A stretch of DNA of 64,000 bases, taken from the NCBI GenBank assembly GCA_015064625.1, contig SVRW01000004.1, positions 1 through 64,000 on the forward strand. The letters are read 5' to 3'. The position numbers were made by a program, and so were the translations under genes. Position 1 is the stretch's first letter; the number at the start of each line of letters is the position of its first letter. Below the pieces are notes generated by a model. That model was not told the DNA's origin. It saw only the letters and a program-made list of their open reading frames with translations, and searched no databases. Of the stretch, positions 1 to 8,819 are shown one piece after another. The DNA is from Oscillospiraceae bacterium. Lineage in GTDB: Bacteria > Bacillota > Clostridia > Oscillospirales > CAG-382.

Positions 1-199
1 ACAATCAATTTAAAAGTTTGCAGTTTCCTGCTTTGCTCTCTTACTTGCTTTTTTACTTTCGTAAAGTTTTTCTCTTAAGGAATTGTACGAGTTCCTTTGG
101 TTTCGTGTAGTCTTTTCGCTTTCGCTTTACTACACTCCGCCTCCGTCTCTTCGTTGTTCAATTTTCAAGGTTCTTGCTCCCCTCGCGGACAGCTTTGCT
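1..199 (-). promoter_or_regulatory. Transcribed leader, probably of an rRNA operon off the left edge
   Basis: Read on the minus strand, this stretch follows a strong promoter and has no convincing ORF. It contains the string CCTTGAAAATTGAACAAC (about bases 150-167). That string closely resembles the boxA-like leader and spacer sequence found next to 16S and 23S genes in Bacillota. The left end reads AAACTTTTAAATTGATTGT, the kind of sequence that precedes a 16S 5' end. The 16S gene itself is not in the window, so the rRNA assignment is inference from the leader, the promoter strength and the position. Confidence 0.65.
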
Positions 200-228
200 A
201 TTCTACCACATCTTTTCCTTTTTGTCAA
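200..228 (-). promoter_or_regulatory. Strong SigA-type promoter reading left (probable rrn promoter)
   Basis: On the minus strand the -35 is TTGACA (223-228), the spacer is 17 bp and the -10 is TAGAAT (200-205). Just upstream are four A-tracts on the minus strand: six A at 233-238 and eight A each at 241-248, 252-259 and 263-270. The last three are spaced 11 bp apart, as in an UP element or curved DNA. Transcription should start near base 193 and run off the left edge. Confidence 0.8.
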
Positions 229-347
229 TACCTTTTTTCATTTTTTTTCGATTTTTTTTCGATTTTTTTTGCGACGAAAATTTTTTCTTGGCTTATCACC
301 TATTTTTGCCACTTTAAGCTTTGTTTTTGAAACAACATTTTTTTGTA

Positions 348-376
348 TTGACAGAAAAAAATCTTCATTGTATAAT
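348..376 (+). promoter_or_regulatory. Perfect-consensus SigA promoter, antisense to rlmA
   Basis: TTGACA (348-353), a 17-bp spacer and TATAAT (371-376) form a full consensus promoter on the plus strand. It points into the 3' end of rlmA, which is on the minus strand. The first plus-strand gene downstream is the FAD oxidoreductase starting at 1244. It would therefore either make an antisense RNA or give that gene an approximately 860-nt leader. Confidence 0.6.
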
Positions 377-396
377 ACTATATACTAAATTTTTTG

Positions 397-1218
397 TTAT
401 TTTCTGATATAACACGTTATTCCGAAAGATACTTTCACCTTCAGATTATCAAGAGATAAAAGTTTTTTCTGCGCATCTGCACCTGTTTTATAATAATACG
501 GTGTCATCTTAAAAAGGCTTTCTATTTCACCTTTATTTTTCAGTTCTATTTCGTATTCTAATTTAGAGAAGGATTTATTTTCAAAATACACATTTTCCTC
601 TATAACGGGTCGGTTCAGATAAACATCACTGTAAAGCGTTTGTTTCAGTTCAATCAAATGTTCTTCTAAAGGAATAACTTTTATAACCATACCGCCTTTT
701 TTTACAATTCTTCCCATTTCGTTCATATCAGCAGGAGCGAAAATACTCATAGCAACATCCACAGTTTCATCAAGAATGGGAAGCTTATATGCGCTTGCAA
801 CAAACAAGTTTATTTCACTTAATCTTTTTCTTGCATATGGCAACACTTCTCTTGAGATATCCATTCCATAAAGCTTTGGTTTTTTGTTTGCGTTTTCAAA
901 CCCATTTTTAACCTCGCTTATATAATAACATTCACCGCAACCGCATTCAAACACAACGGGGTTTTCTTCCTTACAATTCAAGGCAAGCTTTGAAACAGCT
1001 TTTGCCAAGGGTTCATAAAAACCTCTATTGAGAAAATCGGTTCTTGCACACACCATAGCTTTATCGTCCCCATGGCGTTTATCTCCAGATGCGTTTGACA
1101 TGAGCAGATTCACGTATCCTTTTTTTGAAATATCGAAAGAATGATTATTTTTACAAATAAATCTTCCCGTTTCCTCAAACAATTCTTTTTTACAGACGGG
1201 ACACATTAAAACGTTCAT
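397..1218 (-). CDS. rlmA: 23S rRNA (guanine-N1)-methyltransferase, RlmA family
   Basis: This 273-residue SAM-dependent methyltransferase is of the type that methylates a guanine in 23S rRNA hairpin 35 (G745 or G748). An N-terminal zinc site is visible (C6, C9, C22, H26). It is followed by the family segment ISKKGYVNLL and a SAM-binding motif FECGCGE at residues 90-96. I start at the ATG at 1218 because it has an upstream GAGGT and opens directly with MNVLMCPVCKKE. The frame stays open 29 codons further upstream, but that extension would overlap the divergent gene. The start lies only 25 bp from the start of the divergent oxidoreductase. The gene reads toward the probable rRNA operon, which fits its role. 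Whether the methylated base is G745 or G748 cannot be told here. Confidence 0.88.
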   Translation of the reverse strand: MNVLMCPVCKKELFEETGRFICKNNHSFDISKKGYVNLLMSNASGDKRHGDDKAMVCARTDFLNRGFYEPLAKAVSKLALNCKEENPVVFECGCGECYYISEVKNGFENANKKPKLYGMDISREVLPYARKRLSEINLFVASAYKLPILDETVDVAMSIFAPADMNEMGRIVKKGGMVIKVIPLEEHLIELKQTLYSDVYLNRPVIEENVYFENKSFSKLEYEIELKNKGEIESLFKMTPYYYKTGADAQKKLLSLDNLKVKVSFGITCYIRK

Positions 1219-1243
1219 TATTATATTACCTCGGAGTTTATTT

Positions 1244-2803
1244 ATGATAAGGATTAGAAACGTAAGGCTTTCTCCCCATGAAGACGAAAGCTGTCTAAAG
1301 AGCAAATGCGAAAAAAAGTTAGGATTTGGAATTTCGTCTTATACAATTCGAAAAAAGTCACTGGACGCCAGAAGAAAGGGTGACGTTCACTTTTTATATA
1401 CTTTAGACGTTATATGTAAAAACGAAGAAAGAGTTTTAAAGCAAGTCAGCTCTGCTGACATTTTTGCTCATTCCGAAGAAGAATACAAAATTCCAGAAGG
1501 AAAGCCCTCGGAAACACGCCCCATAGTAGTTGGATTTGGTCCTGCAGGAATGTTCGCCGCTCTCGCTCTTGCAGAAGCAGGGTTTAAGCCTTTAGTTATT
1601 GAACGTGGTGAAGATGCGGATTCAAGGAAAGAATCCGTTGAACGCTTCCACAAATTCGGGCTTCTTAACGAAGAATCTAACGTTCAGTTTGGAGAAGGAG
1701 GAGCAGGAACGTTTTCCGACGGAAAGCTGACAACTTCAAACTCCGACGTAAGAATCGGTTACATTCTGAAACAATTAGTTAAATACGGAGCACAAAAAAA
1801 CATTTTATACGATGCCAAACCTCATATTGGAACAGACGTTCTCATAAACGTTGTCAAGGGGATTCGAGAAAGAATACAATCCCTTGGCGGTGAAGTAAAA
1901 TTCAATTCCAAGCTTACTGACGTTAAAATATCGGATGGAAGACTAAAAGGAATAGAAATAAACGGAAATGAATTTATAGAATGTGAAAAGCTTATTTTAG
2001 CATTAGGTCACAGCGCAAGAGATACCTTTGAAATGCTTCTCAAAAGAGGACTTCCCATGGAACAAAAAGCATTTGCAATGGGAGTTCGGATTGAGCACTC
2101 TCAAAAATTCATCAACGAAGCTCAATACGGAAAATTTGCAAAATATCTGCCAGCCGCAGATTACAAGCTCATATGCCATCTTCCTTCAGGAAGCTCTGCT
2201 CACACGTTCTGTATGTGTCCAGGTGGATACGTTATGGCTTCCGCATCTGAAAAAGGCGGAATAGTTACAAACGGAGCAAGCGAATCCAAACGTGATGGAA
2301 CAAACGCCAACGCTGCCATACTCGTTCCATTAAAGCCAAATCAATTCCCCTCGTCTGATATTTTAAGTGGTGCTTTATGGCAAAGGGAAATCGAACGTTC
2401 CTGCTTTGTTGCAGGGGGTGAAAACTACTTTGCCCCATGTCAAAGCGCAAAGGATTTTATTAACGGAATAACGACAAAAAATTTCGGTTCTGTCACGCCC
2501 ACATACAGACCAGGAGTTACGTTTTCAAATTTGAATAACGTTCTTCCCACGGAAATAACCTCTGTTCTTAAAGAAGCCCTTTTAGAATTCGACAAACGTA
2601 TTCCAAACTATGCAGACGAAAATGCTATTCTAACTGCGCCTGAAACAAGAAGCACCTCACCTGTTAAAATGCCTAGAAATGAACTACGCGAATCTCCAAT
2701 AATAGGAATCTTCCCATGTGGTGAAGGAGCAGGCTTTGCAGGTGGAATAATGTCTGCCGCAGTTGATGGAATCAAATGTGCCGAAAGCATTATTTTATAC
2801 TAA
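1244..2803 (+). CDS. FAD-dependent dehydrogenase, COG2509-type
   Basis: This 519-residue protein is of the NAD(P)/FAD-dependent oxidoreductase type common in Bacillota. An N-terminal domain of about 90 residues precedes a Rossmann FAD site with GFGPAG at residues 97-102, followed by VIERG at the end of beta-2. The segments FGEGGAGTFSDGKLT and, near the C-terminus, FPCGEGAGFAGGIMSAAVDG are typical of the family. The second binds FAD. The substrate is unknown. The ATG at 1244 is preceded by CGGAG, so the ribosome binding sites of this gene and rlmA sit back to back in 25 bp. Its promoter must therefore lie inside rlmA or beyond it. Confidence 0.85.
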   Translation: MIRIRNVRLSPHEDESCLKSKCEKKLGFGISSYTIRKKSLDARRKGDVHFLYTLDVICKNEERVLKQVSSADIFAHSEEEYKIPEGKPSETRPIVVGFGPAGMFAALALAEAGFKPLVIERGEDADSRKESVERFHKFGLLNEESNVQFGEGGAGTFSDGKLTTSNSDVRIGYILKQLVKYGAQKNILYDAKPHIGTDVLINVVKGIRERIQSLGGEVKFNSKLTDVKISDGRLKGIEINGNEFIECEKLILALGHSARDTFEMLLKRGLPMEQKAFAMGVRIEHSQKFINEAQYGKFAKYLPAADYKLICHLPSGSSAHTFCMCPGGYVMASASEKGGIVTNGASESKRDGTNANAAILVPLKPNQFPSSDILSGALWQREIERSCFVAGGENYFAPCQSAKDFINGITTKNFGSVTPTYRPGVTFSNLNNVLPTEITSVLKEALLEFDKRIPNYADENAILTAPETRSTSPVKMPRNELRESPIIGIFPCGEGAGFAGGIMSAAVDGIKCAESIILY

Positions 2804-2827
2804 TCGATTATAAGGAACATTATAATT

Positions 2828-3676
2828 ATGAATTTTTACATTGTTGACTGTTTTACTGAGGAAAAATATCAAGGTAATCAGTTGCTCGTTATTTTGGCTG
2901 ACCGATTCATCAGCGATGATGAACAGCAAAAAATTGCAAAAGAAATAAATTTTTCAGAGACCGTTTTCATCTTTTTTGAAAAAAGCGGATATAATTTAAG
3001 AATATGGACGCCCAACGTCGGTGAAGTTCCTTTTGCAGGACATCCCGTATTGGGTGCCGCATTCGTTATTCATAATTTTGTTGAAAATCAACCAAGCAGG
3101 CAAATTGAGCTTAATCTGAAAGTTGGAAAAATACACGTTGAAGTTTCAGAGACAACTTATACCATAAAACAAAATCCACCGATTTTCGGAATCACGCTCC
3201 GCAAAGAAGAAATCGCAGATATTTACGGGATTTTTCCTGAAGATATTGTGGACGAATACCCAATTGAATGGGTCAGTACAGGACTGGAAGCCGTTATTAT
3301 TCCCCTTAAAAGCACTAATGTGTTGGAACGAATAAAGGTAAACCCAGAAAAATTCAAATCATATATAAAAATTCATCCCGAATGCAACTGCAATCACTTG
3401 TTTTTTGTAAACACAGGGAGCAATAGTTTTCAAGCCAGATGTTTGATGGAAGATTTTGTAGAAGATCCAGCAACAGGAAGTGCAAACGGATGTATGGCGG
3501 CTTATATCATTAAACACAATTATTTTAATAGCAAAAAAGTCTCATACACTGTATATCAAGGCGAAGATATGGGCAGAAAATCCGTTCTAAAAATTGATGC
3601 AGCTTGTGAAAACAATAATTGGGATATACGAGTCGGCGGAAAATGCCAGCTTGTTGCAAAAGGTAATTGGACATAA
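2828..3676 (+). CDS. PhzF family isomerase/epimerase
   Basis: This 282-residue protein belongs to the PhzF family (diaminopimelate-epimerase fold). It starts with the family pattern DCFTEEKYQGNQL and has the conserved catalytic glutamate in NFSETVF (E45). It carries FAGHPVLGAAF near residue 75 and DPATGSANGCMAAY near residue 215, the two halves of the active site. Substrates of most members outside phenazine pathways are unknown, and no phenazine gene is nearby. It lies 24 bp downstream of the oxidoreductase and is probably cotranscribed. A strong bidirectional terminator follows. Confidence 0.88.
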   Translation: MNFYIVDCFTEEKYQGNQLLVILADRFISDDEQQKIAKEINFSETVFIFFEKSGYNLRIWTPNVGEVPFAGHPVLGAAFVIHNFVENQPSRQIELNLKVGKIHVEVSETTYTIKQNPPIFGITLRKEEIADIYGIFPEDIVDEYPIEWVSTGLEAVIIPLKSTNVLERIKVNPEKFKSYIKIHPECNCNHLFFVNTGSNSFQARCLMEDFVEDPATGSANGCMAAYIIKHNYFNSKKVSYTVYQGEDMGRKSVLKIDAACENNNWDIRVGGKCQLVAKGNWT

Positions 3677-3686
3677 TATTTTATCA

Positions 3687-3730
3687 AAAAAGTCCTCCGT
3701 AAGATTCAACTCAAACGGAGGACTTTTTTA
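3687..3730. terminator. Bidirectional intrinsic terminator
   Basis: A 14-bp perfect stem (3687-3700 with 3715-3728; core GTCCTCCGT/ACGGAGGAC) is flanked by A-runs and T-runs. It therefore works on either strand. It separates the convergent PhzF gene and the minus-strand division operon. Confidence 0.9.
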
Positions 3731-3751
3731 CTGCTTAGATTATCAAGAACC

Positions 3752-4954
3752 TCAAACTTCACTTTCAGGAATTACAAACTCGCAAAGATGCTTATAATAC
3801 GCCTTGCATCTGTTGTAGTTTTCCTCGGTTTCAAAATACTCAGGTGCCAAAAGTGCCACTACCATACTATGCTCACTTTTTTCAGCACCGTTCATATAGC
3901 AAAATCCTGAAATTGCTTGTATTTCCAAAGCATCGTAATAAACACCGTAATCCACGATATCATTCTGCTTCAAAACAGAACTGTTTTCAAACAGTTCTGT
4001 CACAGAAGAAAAATATCCTTTCGATGCCAAATCTTCGTAATATGCAGAATCAACAAAAGCTATTCCGTATTTGCCGCTTTTAATTTCTTCCTCAATAGAT
4101 GCAAAATAAGAATCTATCGGATAACCGTTTCCATCTTTTTTTACTTTTACAGAGCCATATCTGACAGAAGCAACACTTGATTTTTCAAATTCCTTCCACG
4201 TATAATACACCCCGTCATCAAGTCGATGGACGCTCAAATTCGTCAAAGAAGATTCATCAACGTGAAGAATGCCCACTTGAGGTCTATCCATTACAAAGCC
4301 CGATTTATACTGAACCATTTTTTTGAAGAAATCAAGGTTATTGTTATAGTCTTCCATGGTTCTTGAATAATTTATTTCATCATTTTCAGGCGAATGTCTT
4401 ATACATACGTACGATTCTCTTGGAAAACGACAGAAGCCTTCTTCCTCCGCAAAATCCAGATCACGCAATCTGAATGAATATTCATCATATGCAAATTCAG
4501 GAACGTTTCCCTCTCCAAAAACCGTTTTCAAAGGAGCGGCAAGACCTAATTTTGTTATCCTATCGTAAAACGACTCCTCAACTATAAACACCGTTGATTG
4601 TCCAGCTCTTATTTCAGTTTCAAAACGAGTCACAGCATCCTGCTGATAAACATAATCATAAGATTGTCCAGGTATAGTCGTTACGGTAAGTTCTACAAGG
4701 TCCATTTTTACTTTACCGTCACCGTTATAGTCGGGAATTATTTTACCAAGAGATTTCTCAGCTTCTATTCTCCCCTCTGCCGTTATATAATTCTGACCTA
4801 TAAACAGAATATGGACGTCAGGATCACCCTTTTCTATCATTTGCACAACGGCTGCTATAACAAGACTTCCAATAATAAGAATAATAAGTATGAGCCACTT
4901 GTAATGATACCACAAATTTTCAAAAAATTCGCCTACTTTGCTCAGCACCTTCAT
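3752..4954 (-). CDS. Membrane-anchored extracellular protein, unknown function
   Basis: About 400 residues with one N-terminal membrane segment (roughly residues 18-40, ILIILIIGSLVIAAVVQ) and a large outside domain. I do not recognise a family. The first outside stretch DVHILFIGQNYITAEG and the later alternating helices and strands resemble a periplasmic-binding-protein fold, but this is only an impression. There is an Asp/Asn/Gly-rich loop DYNGDGKVKMD near residue 75, similar to an EF-hand or dockerin loop. The frame opens with GTG at 4957 directly followed by ATG at 4954. There is no good ribosome binding site, so translation may be coupled to greA, whose stop is 5 nt upstream. It is the last gene of the ftsEX operon. 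Confidence 0.75.
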   Translation of the reverse strand: MKVLSKVGEFFENLWYHYKWLILIILIIGSLVIAAVVQMIEKGDPDVHILFIGQNYITAEGRIEAEKSLGKIIPDYNGDGKVKMDLVELTVTTIPGQSYDYVYQQDAVTRFETEIRAGQSTVFIVEESFYDRITKLGLAAPLKTVFGEGNVPEFAYDEYSFRLRDLDFAEEEGFCRFPRESYVCIRHSPENDEINYSRTMEDYNNNLDFFKKMVQYKSGFVMDRPQVGILHVDESSLTNLSVHRLDDGVYYTWKEFEKSSVASVRYGSVKVKKDGNGYPIDSYFASIEEEIKSGKYGIAFVDSAYYEDLASKGYFSSVTELFENSSVLKQNDIVDYGVYYDALEIQAISGFCYMNGAEKSEHSMVVALLAPEYFETEENYNRCKAYYKHLCEFVIPESEV

Positions 4955-4959
4955 CACTA

Positions 4960-5430
4960 TTACTTAGAAATAGAAACAATGGTTACTTTAACCATTCCGC
5001 CAGGAGTTTCAAAAGAAACCTTTTCTCCTGCTTTTTTACCAATAAGAGCTTTACCATAAGGAGATTCATCGGAAAGCTTTCCTGCAAAAGGATCGGATTC
5101 TGTTGAACCAACTATTGTATATTCAGCTTCTTCATTCGTTTTATCATCCTTAACAACAACGATACATCCAATACTTACGGAAGTTGTATCAATGTTTGAA
5201 TCGTCAAGAATTACTGCATTGCTGATAATTTCTTCAAGGCGTATAATTCTGCTTTCAACCTCTGCCTGTTCGTTTCTTGCTTCATCGTATTCACTGTTTT
5301 CAGAAAGGTCACCGAAAGATCTTGCCTTCTGAATAGCATCACTGATCTCCTGACGTTTAGTGGTTACGAGATAATCAAGTTCTTCTTTTAATTCTTCAAG
5401 TCTTTTCTTTGAGATAAATTCCTGTGCCAT
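4960..5430 (-). CDS. greA: Transcription elongation factor GreA
   Basis: This 156-residue protein rescues backtracked RNA polymerase by stimulating transcript cleavage. The N-terminal coiled coil (about residues 1-75) carries the acidic tip region SFGDLSENSEYDEARNEQ, and the C-terminal FKBP-like domain is complete (ISDESPYGKALIGKKAGE). The length is normal. The ATG at 5430 has AAGGAG upstream. It lies 10 bp after the S41 protease gene in the same operon. The link to division genes is probably positional rather than functional. Confidence 0.95.
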   Translation of the reverse strand: MAQEFISKKRLEELKEELDYLVTTKRQEISDAIQKARSFGDLSENSEYDEARNEQAEVESRIIRLEEIISNAVILDDSNIDTTSVSIGCIVVVKDDKTNEEAEYTIVGSTESDPFAGKLSDESPYGKALIGKKAGEKVSFETPGGMVKVTIVSISK

Positions 5431-5440
5431 AATAAACTCC

Positions 5441-6622
5441 TTATTTATTTATAAAATATTTTTTTGCTGATTCAAATTGTTCGTCGGTTTCCGTTTTTGC
5501 ATCATCTTCAACCAGAACATGAGGAGCGACGCCAACTCCCTCGTAGTTTTCACCATAAGGCGGATTATATTTTGCAACGGAAAGGCGGAGACCGCTTCCG
5601 TCATTCAAGGTTATAATGCTTTGCATATATCCTTTTCCATACGTTTTAACGCCATACAACTCTGCTATTTTGTAATCACGTAGCGCAGAAGCGAAAAGCT
5701 CTGCGGCAGAAGCTGTTTTTCCATTCACAAGAACAGCCATTGGAAGCTCTATACATTTTTCATCAGAAAATATGGTTTCATTTTTACCGCTTCCATATAC
5801 TATGTTAACAATTGGACCTTTAGGGAGAATTCTGTCCAGAATGGCTACAACACTGTCAAGAGAACCGCCAGAGTTATCCCTGACGTCGAAAAGAAAGCCC
5901 TTAGCTCCATTATTGATTGCCGTATCAACAGCTTTCAAGAAAGCATCCGCTGTATTTGAAGCGAATTGCGTTATTCTGATATACGCAATATTCCCCTCAA
6001 GCATTTCGCTGTGCACCGTCTTTGTTACGACTTCTCTGCGTTCTACCTTAACCGTACGGATTTTTCCATCTGCATCTTCTATTTTCAAAGTAACAAAAGT
6101 GCCTTTCTCACCTGCAACAGCATTCACAGCATCGTCATAGGTTTCTTCTGTAACCGTTATATCACCAACAGCAACGATACTTTCACCGCCTTTGATGCCT
6201 GCCTCCTCTGCGGGAGAATTTTCAATGACACTATCTATATATATTTTTCCGTTTTTTGAAACACAGGTTACACCTATTCCCACAAAGCTTCCCGAAACCT
6301 TATTCAAATATGATTTAAGCTCATCCTTTGTGAGATATTCGGAATATTTATCTCCTAATGCTTCAACGAATTTTTCAGCCAAAGCTTCATCAACGTTTTC
6401 ATACACTATGCCGTCAACAAAATTATTATCCACAAGCTTCTTTATTTCAAGAAGTGTATCAAGGTCGGACGTAAGATTGCCGTAATAGGATTTTTCAGCC
6501 TCTACCGCATCGTGAATCCGTTTATTAACGTCATTAGTTACTATAGCCGCAGTACAAAGAGCGGAAACGCAAGCCACCGCAAGTAAAACTGCAATAAATA
6601 TAATGAGGTTTTTTCTTTCCAT
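5441..6622 (-). CDS. S41 family C-terminal processing protease (CtpA/CtpB type)
   Basis: This 393-residue exported serine protease has one N-terminal membrane segment (about residues 6-28), a PDZ domain around residues 95-185 and a C-terminal peptidase domain. The Ser-Lys dyad is visible: S305 in NGKTASAAEL and K330 in TYGKGYMQ. The 25-residue spacing equals that of the family. In other bacteria these enzymes trim or degrade envelope proteins, including wall hydrolases and sporulation factors. It sits directly after the M23 peptidase gene in the ftsEX operon, so that protein or a partner is a plausible substrate (inference). The start ATG has AGGTG upstream. Confidence 0.92.
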   Translation of the reverse strand: MERKNLIIFIAVLLAVACVSALCTAAIVTNDVNKRIHDAVEAEKSYYGNLTSDLDTLLEIKKLVDNNFVDGIVYENVDEALAEKFVEALGDKYSEYLTKDELKSYLNKVSGSFVGIGVTCVSKNGKIYIDSVIENSPAEEAGIKGGESIVAVGDITVTEETYDDAVNAVAGEKGTFVTLKIEDADGKIRTVKVERREVVTKTVHSEMLEGNIAYIRITQFASNTADAFLKAVDTAINNGAKGFLFDVRDNSGGSLDSVVAILDRILPKGPIVNIVYGSGKNETIFSDEKCIELPMAVLVNGKTASAAELFASALRDYKIAELYGVKTYGKGYMQSIITLNDGSGLRLSVAKYNPPYGENYEGVGVAPHVLVEDDAKTETDEQFESAKKYFINK

Positions 6623-6648
6623 AAAAGCACCTGCCGTGACTTTAAAAA

Positions 6649-7929
6649 TTATCTGAAATATTCTTTCGCAACGTATTTTTCAGGATTAACGTATGAACCG
6701 TTAAGGATAAACGAAAAATGCAAATGGGGCGCAGTAGATCTTCCAGTTGATCCAACCTTTGCTATAACGTCACCTTGTTTCACCTTATCTCCTACAGAAA
6801 CAAGACGTTCCTTACAATGGCAATAAAGCGTCTGTAACCCATTACCATGGGAAATTACGACCACGTTTCCGAAAACGCTTGCGTATTCGGAACGGGTAAC
6901 TATACCGCCTGACGATGCGAGTATTGGAGTTCCCTTTGGCACTACAATATCGACACCATTATGATGCTCCTTGGAAGAAGAACCAAATGGATCTTTTCTT
7001 GTTCCAAAATAAGACGATATGTAATAGGACTGATTCTGATACAAGGGCCATCTGAACTGATTAGAGAGATACTCGCTCAATTCCTCAATATCAATTTTGA
7101 CTTGTCCTATTTCCTTTGCATAATCCTTTTCTATGCTGTTTATAGCATCGTAATCCTTTTCCAAAAGCTCTGCATTTCCCTGAAGTTCAAGAATTACGTC
7201 TTCAAGCCTTTTATACTCATCGGCTACGGTAAGCTTTTTTTCTTCAATATACTTTTTATATTCATCCAGAGATAAAACAGCTTTCTCATAATCCTCGTAA
7301 GCTTTTTCAGTTTCAGACTCCGTTTTTTCAATTTCAGAAATTATAGCTTCCTGATAAGAAAGGATACTTTTCGCATGTTCTTTTTTCGATACATATTCAG
7401 AAAAGCTGTCTGACGAAAAGAAAAGCTCAAGAGAGGATACGCTTTTATTTTCATAAATATACTTTAAAACTGTACAAAGCTGTCTGATTTTTTCCTCCTT
7501 CAAGCCTTCCGCTTTTTTTAAGGTCGCTTCAAGCTCAAGAAGATGTTCACCGTATCCCTCAACAAGCTGACCTATCAATTCTATTTCCGCTTCTGAATAT
7601 CCAATAGAAGCTTCAAGAGCTGTTTTTTCTCCAAGAAGAGAATTCAGCTTTCCCTCAGTTTCTTTCAGCTTTTTGAGAAGCTCAGCCTTTTCCTTTCTGG
7701 TGCTTGAAAGCTTTGCCTCAAGCTGTTTAAGCTCATTCTGCTTATCCGTCAACTCCGACTGAACAGACGCTTCTGCTTTTTCAGGAAGAGCACTCGTAGG
7801 GAAAATCATCGCTAATGCCAAAACAAAGGCTAAAAGAGTTTTCTGTATTCTTTTTTTTGTCTTTTTTGATATACTACACATTTTTAAACTCATTATTAAA
7901 ATTATACGCTTAAATATTTTTTTACACAT
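6649..7929 (-). CDS. Coiled-coil M23 peptidase (EnvC/PcsB-like wall hydrolase partner of FtsEX)
   Basis: This 426-residue exported protein has a signal segment (around residues 26-53, ending near KAEA) and a long coiled coil (about 55-275, rich in KEKAEL-type heptads). It ends in a LytM/M23 endopeptidase domain. Metal-site motifs are intact: HHNGVD (HxxxD) and, near the end, HLHF (HxH), so it is probably an active peptidase and not a degenerate EnvC. In other bacteria FtsEX regulates such coiled-coil hydrolases across the membrane. The coding region overlaps the end of ftsX by 28 bp. I keep the ATG at 7929 because AGGGG sits just upstream. The ATG at 7893 is an alternative without a ribosome binding site. 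Confidence 0.9.
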   Translation of the reverse strand: MCKKIFKRIILIMSLKMCSISKKTKKRIQKTLLAFVLALAMIFPTSALPEKAEASVQSELTDKQNELKQLEAKLSSTRKEKAELLKKLKETEGKLNSLLGEKTALEASIGYSEAEIELIGQLVEGYGEHLLELEATLKKAEGLKEEKIRQLCTVLKYIYENKSVSSLELFFSSDSFSEYVSKKEHAKSILSYQEAIISEIEKTESETEKAYEDYEKAVLSLDEYKKYIEEKKLTVADEYKRLEDVILELQGNAELLEKDYDAINSIEKDYAKEIGQVKIDIEELSEYLSNQFRWPLYQNQSYYISSYFGTRKDPFGSSSKEHHNGVDIVVPKGTPILASSGGIVTRSEYASVFGNVVVISHGNGLQTLYCHCKERLVSVGDKVKQGDVIAKVGSTGRSTAPHLHFSFILNGSYVNPEKYVAKEYFR

Positions 7930-8819
7930 ATTGCCCCTGAAAACGAAGCGGATAAAACGCCTACTGCAAAAAATGCAGGCAATATTGTTGGAAGAAATTC
8001 TTTAAAAAGAGGAAGAGTTCCAAGTCCGTAATCCATTATCCAATCACGAAGAACGAAGCTATAAAGGAAATATTCGCAAAAAACCGCAATAAGTACGGAT
8101 ACAGCCCCCATAAACAAACATTCTATTATATAAGGAGCAGTTATAAAGCCTTTCGTTGCTCCCATATATCTCATAAGGGAAATCTCGTCTTTTCTGTAAT
8201 ATATTCCTATTCTTACTGTATTAAGCGTTACAAATACTGCAACCACAAACAAAAGCAATATCAATGCACTTGAAATTGCAGTTACTGCTTTTTTAAGATT
8301 TGAAATACCATGGTAAAGATCAAGCTTGGTATTTACGGTTTCGATAACCTCAACCCTTTCAAGCTCCGAAACAAGAGCGTTAAGCATATCATAGCTTTCA
8401 AATCTTATATCAAATCTTGCTCTTATGTATGAAGAAAGCTCATTCTCATACTCTTTAACAACATCCGACAAATCGCCGCCTTCAGCTTTAAGCTCCTCAA
8501 GAGCTTTTTCTTTTGAAACGAAGGAAACCTCCGTCACGTTATCAAACGATTTGACTTTTTCAAAAGCATTGGTTATTTTTTCTTCCTCCGCCTTTGTGGA
8601 TATATATGCCGTGACAACGTACAACTCATCTGCAACGGATAAATTATTTTCTATAACGTGTGTCAGAATCATAAAAAGTCCGACAACAACTATACAAGCG
8701 GAAAGGACGAGGATAGAAGCGGCAGAAAGCACCTTGTTTCTATACAACCCCTTCAATCCCTCAGAGAACAAATAAGGAAGCTTATTTCCTTTGCTTTTTT
8801 TGTTATTCTTCTTACTCAC
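7902..8819 (-). CDS. ftsX: Cell division protein FtsX (ABC transporter permease)
   Basis: This 305-residue permease-like protein has four membrane segments. One lies near residue 35, followed by a large extracellular loop of about 130 residues, and three are in the C-terminal half. The motif TVRIGIYYRKDEISLMRYMGAT before the second segment is the usual FtsX coupling region. It does not transport a solute but passes the ATPase cycle of FtsE to a wall hydrolase outside. The start is GTG at 8819, overlapping the last codons of ftsE by 8 bp, with GGGGTGG as ribosome binding site inside ftsE. The hydrolase gene is next downstream. Confidence 0.94.
   Translation of the reverse strand: MSKKNNKKSKGNKLPYLFSEGLKGLYRNKVLSAASILVLSACIVVVGLFMILTHVIENNLSVADELYVVTAYISTKAEEEKITNAFEKVKSFDNVTEVSFVSKEKALEELKAEGGDLSDVVKEYENELSSYIRARFDIRFESYDMLNALVSELERVEVIETVNTKLDLYHGISNLKKAVTAISSALILLLFVVAVFVTLNTVRIGIYYRKDEISLMRYMGATKGFITAPYIIECLFMGAVSVLIAVFCEYFLYSFVLRDWIMDYGLGTLPLFKEFLPTILPAFFAVGVLSASFSGAICVKKYLSV

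Noticed and set aside
83-388. 101-codon plus-strand ORF at the left edge
   Set aside because: It lies over the rrn-like promoter, leader and A-tracts, has no ribosome binding site and is low-complexity Phe/Leu/Ser.
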